This document shows, one piece after another, positions 1 through 8,456 of a stretch of DNA of 64,000 nt (position 1 is the first letter of the stretch; each line of letters starts with the position of its first letter). This stretch comes from Site-B1 sp963827785 (lineage in GTDB: Bacteria; Bacteroidota; Bacteroidia; Flavobacteriales; Flavobacteriaceae). The translations under genes and the position numbers were made by a program. The notes below the pieces were generated by a model, which saw nothing but the letters and a program-made list of their open reading frames with translations, searched no databases and was not told the origin of the DNA. Location of the stretch: NCBI GenBank assembly GCA_963827785.1, contig CAWHCT010000007.1:7383-71382 (forward strand), written 5' to 3'.

Positions 1-1489
1 CTTCAATTCGAATATCCTGTGTTTTATTGGTCGCTTTATCTGTAGCAGTCACATGAATGATTCCATTTGCGTCAATATCAAAAGTCACTTCAATTTGAGG
101 AATACCTCTTCTTGATGGTGGAATCCCATCCAAGTGAAAACGTCCTATTGTCTTATTATCACCAGCCATTGCTCTTTCACCTTGAAGAACATGGATTTCT
201 ACCGATGGCTGATTATCTGCAGCAGTTGAGAATACCTGAGATTTTTTGGTAGGGATAGTTGTGTTTGCCTCAATAAGCTTGGTCATCACATTACCCATTG
301 TTTCAATACCCAAGGATAAAGGTGTTACGTCTAACAGTAAAACATCCTTAACGTCTCCTGTTAATACTCCACCTTGAATTGCTGCTCCAACAGCTACAAC
401 CTCATCAGGATTTACTCCTTTACTTGGTGCTTTTCCAAAGAATTTTTCCACAGCTTCCTGAACTGCAGGAATACGAGTCGAACCACCAACTAATATTATT
501 TCATCTATATCTTTCTTAGTTAAGCCCGCTGCCTTTAAAGCTGCACTGCAAGGCTCAATTGTTCTTTTTATTAGATCGTCTATTAATTGTTCAAATTTTG
601 CACGTGTTAATGATCTAACTAAGTGCTTTGGTCCACTAGCGGTTGCAGTAATATAAGGCAAGTTGATCTCTGTTTGAGTTGATGAAGACAACTCAATTTT
701 TGCCTTTTCTGCAGCTTCTTTTAAACGCTGTAAGGACATAGGATCTTTTCTTAAATCCATGCCTTCGTCTTTCTTAAACTCATCTGCCAACCAATTGATG
801 ATCTTTTCATCCACGTCATCACCACCTAAGTGTGTGTCACCATCCGTTGATAATACTTCAAAAACCCCGTCACCTAATTCCAGTACAGAAACATCATGAG
901 TTCCTCCTCCAAAATCAAATACGACAATTTTTTCGTCCTTGTGTTTTTTATCCAACCCATAGGCTAAAGCAGCAGCAGTAGGCTCATTGATAATTCTGCG
1001 AACTTTTAAGCCTGCTATTTCACCAGCTTCCTTAGTAGCCTGACGCTGAGAATCATTAAAATAAGCAGGAACGGTAATAACCGCCTCACTTACAGTAGTT
1101 CCCAGATAATCTTCAGCAGTTTTTTTCATTTTTTGCAGGATCATAGCCGATAATTCCTGAGGTGTATACAGACGACCGTCAATATCAACTCTAGGTGTAT
1201 CATTATCACCTTTCACCACTTTATAAGGAACGCGTTCTGCTTCTTTTTTAGATTCAGAATATTTATTACCCATAAATCGTTTAATTGAAGAAACGGTCTT
1301 TGTTGGATTTGTTACAGCCTGACGTTTTGCAGGGTCGCCAACTTTTATTTCGCCACCTTCTACAAAGGCTATTACTGAAGGTGTTGTTCTTTTTCCTTCA
1401 GCATTCGGGATAACAACAGGTTCATTACCTTCCATTACTGAAACACAAGAATTTGTTGTTCCTAAATCTATTCCGATAATTTTACTCAT
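1..1489 (-). CDS. dnaK: Molecular chaperone DnaK (Hsp70), 5' part; 3' end runs off the window
   Basis: This is the ATP-dependent cytosolic chaperone Hsp70, which works with DnaJ and GrpE in protein folding. About 496 codons are visible, starting at an ATG read leftwards from 1489 (MSKIIGIDLGTTNSCV). That stretch is the first phosphate-binding motif of the nucleotide-binding domain. The second (FDFGGGTHDVSVLELGDGVF) and the adenosine motif (ILVGGSTRIPAV) follow. The His in GGGTHD replaces the Phe of E. coli DnaK; as I recall, this variant is usual in flavobacteria. The substrate-binding beta domain (VTPLSLGIETMGNVMTKLI) is reached, and the helical lid lies outside the window. Identification is secure; regulation is not visible beyond an AT-rich upstream gap. 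Confidence 0.98.
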   Translation of the reverse strand, partial: MSKIIGIDLGTTNSCVSVMEGNEPVVIPNAEGKRTTPSVIAFVEGGEIKVGDPAKRQAVTNPTKTVSSIKRFMGNKYSESKKEAERVPYKVVKGDNDTPRVDIDGRLYTPQELSAMILQKMKKTAEDYLGTTVSEAVITVPAYFNDSQRQATKEAGEIAGLKVRRIINEPTAAALAYGLDKKHKDEKIVVFDFGGGTHDVSVLELGDGVFEVLSTDGDTHLGGDDVDEKIINWLADEFKKDEGMDLRKDPMSLQRLKEAAEKAKIELSSSTQTEINLPYITATASGPKHLVRSLTRAKFEQLIDDLIKRTIEPCSAALKAAGLTKKDIDEIILVGGSTRIPAVQEAVEKFFGKAPSKGVNPDEVVAVGAAIQGGVLTGDVKDVLLLDVTPLSLGIETMGNVMTKLIEANTTIPTKKSQVFSTAADNQPSVEIHVLQGERAMAGDNKTIGRFHLDGIPPSRRGIPQIEVTFDIDANGIIHVTATDKATNKTQDIRIE

Positions 1490-1554
1490 AACTATATTTT
1501 AAAATGTTGAAATTCAATTATTAATCATCAACTATATGTCAATGATTATGCCAA

Positions 1555-1583
1555 CGAAAAAATGCTGACATCGTGTCAGCATT
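1555..1583 (-). terminator. Rho-independent terminator downstream of the MACPF-ankyrin gene
   Basis: A perfect 10-bp stem (AATGCTGACA / TGTCAGCATT) with a 3-base loop is followed, in the minus reading direction, by a run of T. It lies between the stop of the large minus-strand gene at 1611 and the start of dnaK, so it separates the two transcripts. Confidence 0.8.
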
Positions 1584-1610
1584 TCAATTTATTTCAAGTA
1601 GAAGTCCTTT

Positions 1611-4600
1611 TTATTCGTCAGCTCCGTAATCAGCCAAGATATTTTTTATTTCAACACCTCTTGCATATCGAAAAACACGTTTCTTCCTATTGGTTTTAGC
1701 ATGAACATCTGCACCAGCTTGCAGTAAAGCTAATACACTATAAAAATTATTGTTGCCTTTTTGAACAGCTAAATGCAATGGAGTTTCGCCTAATTTATTT
1801 TTTTTATTGACATCAAGTCCGAAACTTATGAAGGTTTCCATTAAATCCCCAGCTTCTTCCATTTCGGCAATTGCATGTAAATACGTGTTTCCATCAGGGA
1901 ATTTGTGAGAAACTTTACATCCATTGTTATGCAGAATCTCTGCCATTAAACCATTGTTGTTTTGAAATGCTTTATATAAATAGTCGGGGTCTTCAACTTT
2001 GGCTCCGGCTGCAATTAACTTTTCGACCAATATTACGGAATCACTATTAATTGCCTCTGATACAGCCTCATCAGGATCTGAACCTAATTCCAATAACTTT
2101 TCAACAAGTTGGACATTTAAGTTTTTTGTAGCTCGTTCCAACAAGCCTGAAGGATTTGCACCTGAATCTAATAGTAATAAAGCTGATTCTGTATCATTAT
2201 TTTCAATGGCATCTTTAATTCCCAAAGTCGCATCAGCATTGTATTCTAATGCCAATTTTACCATTTCCGGTTGCTGGTCTTTTGATGCAGTAACCATTGC
2301 TTTATTGGCATCTGCACCTCTTTCAAGTAATAATTTTGAAATGTCTGGTTTCTTGGCAGTGATGGATGTTTCTATTCCCAGATCTGGATTAGCACCATTT
2401 TCAATCAGTAAATTGACCCATTTTACATCTTTTTCCCTTACAACTTCGTTCAATTGTGATGATACATCAGCATTCCCTTTGTTTATTGCCGCTTTTGCCA
2501 ATTCTATATTTTCACCCTTCACCGATGCTTCAAGTGCTTTTGTTGTATTTCCTTCGTATTTATCCAATACTTCTTCAAATAATTTTGTGTCCCCTTTTTT
2601 AACGGCGTAATCAAAAGTATCATCGGGATCAGCCTTATTTTCTAAACTAAGTACAACGGCTTCTCTATTGTCCTTTTCAATGGCGTACTTTAATGCCTGA
2701 GTGGGTTCCGCATTATTTTCTAATGCCATTTCAAGTATTTCATCATTCTTATTTTCAATCGCCCGGTCAGCTGATGAATTATCAGTGATCTTAGCATCTT
2801 TGGAAATGAATAATCTATATAATTCAACATCATTTATTCTTGCTGCAGCCTCCAAAGATTCGTTATTTGCTTCTGTGACCGGAGTAATTAAGTTGACTAT
2901 TGTCCTGTCTTTTTTGCGTTGAGCTACTGTCACGGCTTGAGAAAATGTAGCGGATGTCGCTTTTCCGCCTAATTCAAGAAACTTTCGTGTCATTTCTTCA
3001 TCCTCATTTTGAACAGCCAGATCAATTGACTCTTCATTGGCAATATAACCTTCAACTCCAATATCCATTAAAGCTTTAGCTATTAAATAGCGTTTTTTCC
3101 TTACCGCAAAATCCAGATCATTATTAATTGGCTTAGCATTTTCTCGCAATAGTGCATAAACTACTGCTGGAAAATTGTAAGCAACGGATTTGTAGATCAT
3201 ATTATTCTTTGGTTTTGCCCCTCTTTCAAGCAGAGCCAGAGCTTTGAACGGATTAAAAAAATCAGGGTCAAAGGCGACTTCCAAATCCTCAGTTGTTGGT
3301 TTAACACCTTCGTCCATTATGGCATTAAGTACATCTACGCTTACCTGAGGAGATGTTATAGCAGCTCGAATTACTCCTTTAGCAAATTTATTTGCACCAG
3401 ACCTTAACATCTGTTTTAATCTGTCTATTTCACCGTTACTAGCTGCTGCCACAAGCTCAGAGTCCAAAACATCATTTCTTATAAAACTACTGTTATCAAA
3501 GGAATTATAATCTCTTACACGCTCCAGGGTATATTCCACATCATAACGATCATCATCAATCGTTTGAATTGAGATGTTTTTGGTGACCCTTACATTCATG
3601 GCCTCTGTGAACTTTGTCTTTGCCTCATTGGTGCCTGAATAACGTAATGATGTTCTTTGATCGTTTTTTTGAAATTTTTTAGCATCATCCCAAACACTAA
3701 CATATCCATTTCTTAGATCCATGGAATCTACTTCAACTTGTAATATTTTATTCAGCTCAATTACCTCCTCAGTAAAATAAGATTTCATGTCTCCATCCTG
3801 TCTCCCAAATAAGGGTTGTTGCTTAAGAAGATCTTCTCCTTCTCCGAAGAACCCCATAAACAAAATTCCGGTATAATCTGTATTTGGCTCAAAACCAGAG
3901 TCCATTTTTTCAATGGATGTTACTTTCTGACTGAATTTTATTGGTCCTCTGTTAAAAAAATTGTGCTTGCGTTGTTGACTTCTAAAGGAATATACTTCGC
4001 GTTCGGCAATATCAATAAATGAATCTATAACTTTTCGTTTATAATCCAGATTCTCAATATTTGGGAAATTTTTTCGTGTTAGTAATTTTGTTATTCTGGA
4101 TAGCTCTACTCCTATGATCTCGGGCTTTGAACTAACTGTCTTCTCCCATTTTTTATAATCTTTTATTGCATTATTTCCACCAACGGTAAAAATTTCTGAC
4201 TTACCAACATCTATTTTATTAGGATCATTTTCAGATTCTGATTCATTGTCGGAAATATCTTTAGTAATTGTACTTTTTATTTCTTGGGCAAATTCTTCCG
4301 GTGTCAATGCAGAAAATCGGTAAGCATCCTTTTTTACACCATTTCTTAATATAAAATGTCCGCCATAATGGGCTTTTGATACAAAATGAGTTCCATTTCT
4401 ATATAAAAATCCTGCCGCACTTATATCTCTTCCCAACCTGTTTACATCATCAATGAATTTTTCTGTAAGTTCTTTTGTTAAATAATCTAATTTTAATTCA
4501 CTTATACTTTTATAGAATGAGGAATAAACATATAAAAAATCAGGTTCAGCCACGTCCTTAAAATTAAATTTATAAGCTGAACTAAACATGGCAAGAGCGT

Positions 4601-4940
4601 AGTTCTCGAGACCTGTTTTTTTGGCTATCTTATCAAGTAATGTAGTTTCGTAATCATAATCGGTCAGAACAAAAAATGTTTCCAGATTTGAATCTTGTTC
4701 AGGAGAAATTATCATGTTAACACCTTCAGATATCAACGATCCCGTATCAAAATTCGCGAACTTAAAGGCATAAGTAGACACTTGTGAGGGAAGGGTTTCA
4801 CGAGATAAGTCTGTAAAGTCTATACGTCTGATATCAAAACTTTTCCCAATACTTTCAGCATCAAAATTAGTTTGTGCAAAACATACATGACTTAGAAAAA
4901 TAAAAATGACAAGTAAACTTGTCAGCCCAAAGCGCTTCAT
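1611..4940 (-). CDS. Secreted MACPF-domain protein with long C-terminal ankyrin-like repeat array
   Basis: The protein has 1109 residues. Residues 1-22 are a signal peptide ending in FAQ, so the protein should leave the cytosol. Residues about 100-290 resemble a membrane attack complex/perforin domain: NGTHFVSKAHYGG (182-194) matches the G-T-H family signature and GGNNAIKDYKKW (254-265) matches the GG...W segment that follows in bacterial members. From about residue 495 to the end it is built from ankyrin-like repeats of roughly 30 residues with recurring LLxxGAxP cores; the last two are the most canonical (GETPLHLAVQKGNN). No sorting tail or lipobox is visible. MACPF proteins can form pores and some Bacteroidetes members are antibacterial toxins; a pore-forming role here is inference. 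The MACPF call rests on short motifs read by eye and the ankyrin call is firm. Confidence 0.72.
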   Translation of the reverse strand: MKRFGLTSLLVIFIFLSHVCFAQTNFDAESIGKSFDIRRIDFTDLSRETLPSQVSTYAFKFANFDTGSLISEGVNMIISPEQDSNLETFFVLTDYDYETTLLDKIAKKTGLENYALAMFSSAYKFNFKDVAEPDFLYVYSSFYKSISELKLDYLTKELTEKFIDDVNRLGRDISAAGFLYRNGTHFVSKAHYGGHFILRNGVKKDAYRFSALTPEEFAQEIKSTITKDISDNESESENDPNKIDVGKSEIFTVGGNNAIKDYKKWEKTVSSKPEIIGVELSRITKLLTRKNFPNIENLDYKRKVIDSFIDIAEREVYSFRSQQRKHNFFNRGPIKFSQKVTSIEKMDSGFEPNTDYTGILFMGFFGEGEDLLKQQPLFGRQDGDMKSYFTEEVIELNKILQVEVDSMDLRNGYVSVWDDAKKFQKNDQRTSLRYSGTNEAKTKFTEAMNVRVTKNISIQTIDDDRYDVEYTLERVRDYNSFDNSSFIRNDVLDSELVAAASNGEIDRLKQMLRSGANKFAKGVIRAAITSPQVSVDVLNAIMDEGVKPTTEDLEVAFDPDFFNPFKALALLERGAKPKNNMIYKSVAYNFPAVVYALLRENAKPINNDLDFAVRKKRYLIAKALMDIGVEGYIANEESIDLAVQNEDEEMTRKFLELGGKATSATFSQAVTVAQRKKDRTIVNLITPVTEANNESLEAAARINDVELYRLFISKDAKITDNSSADRAIENKNDEILEMALENNAEPTQALKYAIEKDNREAVVLSLENKADPDDTFDYAVKKGDTKLFEEVLDKYEGNTTKALEASVKGENIELAKAAINKGNADVSSQLNEVVREKDVKWVNLLIENGANPDLGIETSITAKKPDISKLLLERGADANKAMVTASKDQQPEMVKLALEYNADATLGIKDAIENNDTESALLLLDSGANPSGLLERATKNLNVQLVEKLLELGSDPDEAVSEAINSDSVILVEKLIAAGAKVEDPDYLYKAFQNNNGLMAEILHNNGCKVSHKFPDGNTYLHAIAEMEEAGDLMETFISFGLDVNKKNKLGETPLHLAVQKGNNNFYSVLALLQAGADVHAKTNRKKRVFRYARGVEIKNILADYGADE

Positions 4941-5163
4941 AAATCCAAGTTAAATCACGCTATTAAATCATTTCAAATATATTAAAAATTAAGCATTAAT
5001 TATAAATTTATCGTCATAGTTGAGCTTTAAATAGTTCTATAAACGTATATTTTCTCCTAATTTATCTAGTCCTAATCCTTAAACAATTCAATTATGAGCT
5101 TTGAACTTACATAATTTGAACACAAAGTGACAGAAAATCATATTAAACTCATTTCGATAAAAG

Positions 5164-5195
5164 TTGAACAATATTTACTTAATTTCATACATTTA
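5164..5195 (+). promoter_or_regulatory. Possible promoter of panB
   Basis: TTG at 5164 and TACATTTA at 5188-5195 resemble the Bacteroidetes -33 TTTG and -7 TAnnTTTG elements at about the right spacing, 27 bases before the panB ATG. The match is imperfect. The rest of the 281-base gap between the divergent genes is plain AT-rich DNA. Confidence 0.3.
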
Positions 5196-5221
5196 CACCT
5201 TAATAATTTAAACACACTAGT

Positions 5222-6040
5222 ATGTCTGCTGCCAACAAAGAATATAAGCGAGTAACTACCAAATCATTGGTAGATATGAAGAGCAATGGCGAAAAGATCT
5301 CCATGCTTACAGCATACGATTATACAATGGCTAAGATATTGGACAGATCAGGCATAGATGTAATTTTAGTTGGTGATTCTGCCAGTAACGTTATGGCTGG
5401 TCACGAAACCACCCTCCCAATAACTTTGGACCAAATGATATATCATGCGTCTTCAGTTATAAGGGCTATTGAAAGAGCCTTGGTGGTTGTAGATCTTCCT
5501 TTTGGAACTTACCAAAGCGACCCAAAAGAGGCACTTCGATCGGCAATTCGAATAATGAAAGAAAGTGGTGCTCATGCTGTTAAAATGGAAGGTGGAAAGG
5601 AAATAAGAGAATCTATAAGAAGAATTTTGAATGCAGGAATACCTGTAATGGGCCATTTGGGACTGACTCCGCAATCTATTTATAAATTTGGAACTTATAC
5701 CGTTAGAGCAAAGGAAGAGCAAGAAGCACAACAGTTAAAAGAAGATGCTTTAATGCTTGAAAAGGCTGGATGCTTCGCAGTTGTATTGGAAAAGATCCCA
5801 GCAAAACTGGCAAGAGAGGTCGCTAAAAGCTTAACAATACCTATTATTGGAATTGGAGCCGGAAATGGAGTGGATGGGCAGGTTCTGGTAACACATGATA
5901 TGTTAGGAATGACCCATGAATTCAATCCAAGATTTTTACGTCGCTATTTAGATCTTTACCAATCCATGACCAAGGCATTTGAGCAATACATAAAGGATGT
6001 CAAGACTTTAGAATTTCCTACGGATGAAGAACAGTACTAG
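5222..6040 (+). CDS. panB: 3-methyl-2-oxobutanoate hydroxymethyltransferase (ketopantoate synthesis)
   Basis: PanB transfers a hydroxymethyl group from methylene-tetrahydrofolate to 2-oxoisovalerate, giving ketopantoate for pantothenate and CoA synthesis. The 272 residues are the normal family length. Visible family motifs are LVGDSASNVMAGHETT (metal-binding Asp in the first strand), AVKMEGG, GHLGLTPQS and IPIIGIGAGNGVDGQVLV. The ATG at 5222 gives the expected start (MSAANKEYKRVTTKSL). The stop codon overlaps the GTG start of the pseudouridine synthase, so the two are probably co-translated. No panC or panD is nearby. Confidence 0.96.
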   Translation: MSAANKEYKRVTTKSLVDMKSNGEKISMLTAYDYTMAKILDRSGIDVILVGDSASNVMAGHETTLPITLDQMIYHASSVIRAIERALVVVDLPFGTYQSDPKEALRSAIRIMKESGAHAVKMEGGKEIRESIRRILNAGIPVMGHLGLTPQSIYKFGTYTVRAKEEQEAQQLKEDALMLEKAGCFAVVLEKIPAKLAREVAKSLTIPIIGIGAGNGVDGQVLVTHDMLGMTHEFNPRFLRRYLDLYQSMTKAFEQYIKDVKTLEFPTDEEQY

Positions 6041-6738
6041 TGGGCACTAAAATTCTATCAAATAAATCCAATCTTCAAGTTCTATATGAAGACAATCACG
6101 TGATTGTTGTAAACAAACGTGCAGGTGATATAGTTCAGGGAGATAAAACAGGAGATAAAGCACTTAGCGATATTGTCAAGGAATATATTAAAGACACCTG
6201 TAATAAAACCGGAAATGTCTTTTTAGGTGTTGTTCACAGAATAGACCGCCCTACAACCGGAATTGTGGTGTTTGCAAAAACCTCCAAAGCTCTTTCCCGA
6301 TTAAATGCCTTATTTGCCAAAAAAGAAGTTTCAAAAACATATTGGGCTTTAGTGAAAAGTCCAGTTGAGATGAAGGAAGGAACATTAATTCATTGGTTAA
6401 AAAAGAATCCGAAAAACAATAAATCTTCAGTATATTCAACAGAATTTCCAGATAGTAAAAAAGGAATTTTAAATTATAAAGTCATCAGGGAATTAGAAAA
6501 TTATAGTCTGTTGGAAATCAATATGGAAACAGGAAGACATCATCAAATAAGGGCCCAATTAGCAAAATCAGGGTTACCCATAAAAGGAGATTTGAAATAT
6601 GGTTTTGACAGAAGTAATAAAGATGGTGGAATTAGTTTGCATGCAAGAAAAATTGAATTCATTCATCCCGTTAAAAATGAACCACTTATCGTTATAGCTC
6701 CAGTTCCTGATGATCCACTTTGGGAAGCATGTAAATAA
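6040..6738 (+). CDS. RluA-family RNA pseudouridine synthase
   Basis: The enzyme converts specific uridines in rRNA or tRNA to pseudouridine; the exact target cannot be read from sequence. HRIDRPTTG at residues 66-74 holds the catalytic Asp69 (HRxDxxTSG-type motif), and ETGRHHQIRAQL and LHARKIEFIHP are further RluA-family motifs. At 232 residues it is compact and lacks an N-terminal S4 domain. The start is GTG at 6040 inside TAGTG, sharing a base with the panB stop, which implies translational coupling. Confidence 0.92.
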   Translation: MGTKILSNKSNLQVLYEDNHVIVVNKRAGDIVQGDKTGDKALSDIVKEYIKDTCNKTGNVFLGVVHRIDRPTTGIVVFAKTSKALSRLNALFAKKEVSKTYWALVKSPVEMKEGTLIHWLKKNPKNNKSSVYSTEFPDSKKGILNYKVIRELENYSLLEINMETGRHHQIRAQLAKSGLPIKGDLKYGFDRSNKDGGISLHARKIEFIHPVKNEPLIVIAPVPDDPLWEACK

Positions 6739-6752
6739 TAAATTCTTTTTTG

Positions 6753-6760
6753 TAAGTTTG
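6753..6760 (+). promoter_or_regulatory. Promoter -7 element (TAnnTTTG) for the lipoprotein gene
   Basis: TAAGTTTG matches the Bacteroidetes -7 consensus exactly and lies 19 bases before the ATG at 6779. No TTTG at the usual -33 spacing was found. It favours the ATG at 6779 over upstream in-frame codons. Confidence 0.4.
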
Positions 6761-6778
6761 TTAAATATACCGTTTATA

Positions 6779-7324
6779 ATGAAAAAATATCTTTATGTCT
6801 TAGCAGTAATTTTATTATCCAATTGTGCCGGTTATCATACAGCTCCAAAGTTTTACGACAGATATAAGGAAAGCAAAAAGGTGGAGGCCTATCAACTTCC
6901 TAAATTTAAATCAAGTGTTATGGATAGTTTATCTCCATATACGAGAAATTTATTTTTGGATGTTACGGACTTAAGGTATTTAAAACTCATTGAGCCAGAT
7001 CGGAATCAAAATGAATTATTGAAAATTGAAATAAGAGGACTTTTTAAGCGTCGATTTAAAGACTTGCAAAGAGTGGTTACCGAGGATTCTTTAAAGATTG
7101 TTTCGATGAAAGTTGTCGACAATATTGCCACAGACTTTTTAGCTTATCTTAATTTTGGACCTGAAAATAAAATCTTGTATTTGTCTGGAGATATGGATCC
7201 AAGGGCAGTGAGGGAGTTTTTTGAAAATAACGAGCATATTAAAATAATGCAATATATGCATCCAGAAAATTTTTTAGAATTTGATTCTAATTTAAAAGCC
7301 ATCGAAGAAAAGAATAAGCAATAA
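6779..7324 (+). CDS. Lipoprotein of unknown function
   Basis: The protein has 181 residues starting MKKYLYVLAVILLSNCAG, a short hydrophobic signal with the lipobox Cys at residue 16, so it is probably anchored in the outer or inner membrane. The mature part is a charged mixed alpha/beta sequence in which I recognise no family (a DUF4252-like fold is conceivable but not supported). I start it at 6779 rather than further upstream because that gives a proper lipoprotein signal just after a TAnnTTTG element. It converges on the DUF2891 gene, whose stop is only 16 bases away. Confidence 0.8.
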   Translation: MKKYLYVLAVILLSNCAGYHTAPKFYDRYKESKKVEAYQLPKFKSSVMDSLSPYTRNLFLDVTDLRYLKLIEPDRNQNELLKIEIRGLFKRRFKDLQRVVTEDSLKIVSMKVVDNIATDFLAYLNFGPENKILYLSGDMDPRAVREFFENNEHIKIMQYMHPENFLEFDSNLKAIEEKNKQ

Positions 7325-7340
7325 ACTTATTGAAAACTTT

Positions 7341-8447
7341 TTAATTGACAGAACTTAAGGCATAGATAGCAAAACTACCTAACCAGTGTCCTCCTTCATA
7401 ATTTTCATCTACAATACTTGGTAAGGAGTAATTAATATGATCAATAGCAATAGAATTAAGATGCTTATATTTAGTTAAATTTTCCGCAATTTTATTCAAA
7501 CTCCAGGCTCTCGAAAAATTAACTCCATCCAAATGAACCAATTTACCATCTGTTCTATCTGAAACTTTGCCGGGTTCCAATTTAAAATCAGGATCTTTCA
7601 ATTGTGGTAAGAAATTATTCAACCATAATTTAAATTCATTTGTTGGTAGAACTCTTTTCATAAGAGCTGCTTCTTCTAAACACGGTGACAAAAAGTCGAA
7701 ACCACCGGGTTCCCAGGTCAAGGGACATTCTTTATCATTCAAATAAAATTCTTTGGAACGTGTTTCTATTAAAACTATAAGGCTATCATTCTTTACAGTT
7801 TCAGCATAATCCCATGCGAAGCTTAATCCAAATGCTGTATTTGGATGCTCTCCAACCCTTATAGGATAAAGTAATTTTGGTAAAAATTCAGTGTATTTCC
7901 CAACCAATAAATCTGTGAGAGGCTGCAGATTGTTTTCTAATTCTCGCGCTAAAGGATCATCCCATGTATGTAACTCTTCGGCCAGTTTTAGTAACCAGGC
8001 CCATCCATAGGTTCGTTCGTAAGTTTTATTATGCTCTCCATCAAAATAAGCTATTTCTTTTAGAATATTCTCTGAAGAAAGGTTAATTTGTAATTTCTTT
8101 TTTATCTCATTAGCATTTTCCAGTTCCGGAAATTCTTTTAGCAATCTCACGAGACTCCAATGTCCATGAACTGCAGAATGCCAGTCAAAACAGCCATAAA
8201 AAGCAGGATGTAATTCTTTTGGTGACAATAGATCTTCATTACTTCCCAAAGTTTGTCCCAGCCTGTTTGGATATTCTGTTTCCATACAATTCAGAGGAAG
8301 TTTAGCAAGGCGATTGGCTTCTTGTAAATTTAGTACAGGAATTTCATTTATTTCAACCTTTGTTTGGTTGGTTTCTTTTTTTTCTTTTGATGGATTACAA
8401 TTCAACAAAAGAATAAATACAAAAAAATTAAGGTAGTTTTTTATCAT
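7341..8447 (-). CDS. DUF2891 family lipoprotein
   Basis: The protein has 368 residues. MIKNYLNFFVFILLLNC is a lipoprotein signal with the acylated Cys at 17. The body contains family hallmarks of DUF2891: HPAFYGCFDWHSAVHGHW, FDGEHNKTYERTYGWAWLL, EPGGFDFLSPCLEEA and YEGGHWLGSFAIYAL. The repeated His, Trp and Glu residues suggest an alpha-toroid fold with an active cleft, but no reaction has been assigned to the family that I know of. It is the last gene of a minus-strand run starting at tilS, nine bases after yifB. Confidence 0.88.
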   Translation of the reverse strand: MIKNYLNFFVFILLLNCNPSKEKKETNQTKVEINEIPVLNLQEANRLAKLPLNCMETEYPNRLGQTLGSNEDLLSPKELHPAFYGCFDWHSAVHGHWSLVRLLKEFPELENANEIKKKLQINLSSENILKEIAYFDGEHNKTYERTYGWAWLLKLAEELHTWDDPLARELENNLQPLTDLLVGKYTEFLPKLLYPIRVGEHPNTAFGLSFAWDYAETVKNDSLIVLIETRSKEFYLNDKECPLTWEPGGFDFLSPCLEEAALMKRVLPTNEFKLWLNNFLPQLKDPDFKLEPGKVSDRTDGKLVHLDGVNFSRAWSLNKIAENLTKYKHLNSIAIDHINYSLPSIVDENYEGGHWLGSFAIYALSSVN

Positions 8448-8456
8448 AATTAGTTT

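Noticed and set aside
1999..2922. Long plus-strand open frames inside the MACPF-ankyrin gene
   Set aside because: They are antisense to a better-supported gene with signal peptide and repeats, have Ser/Asn-rich composition typical of shadows and no domains.
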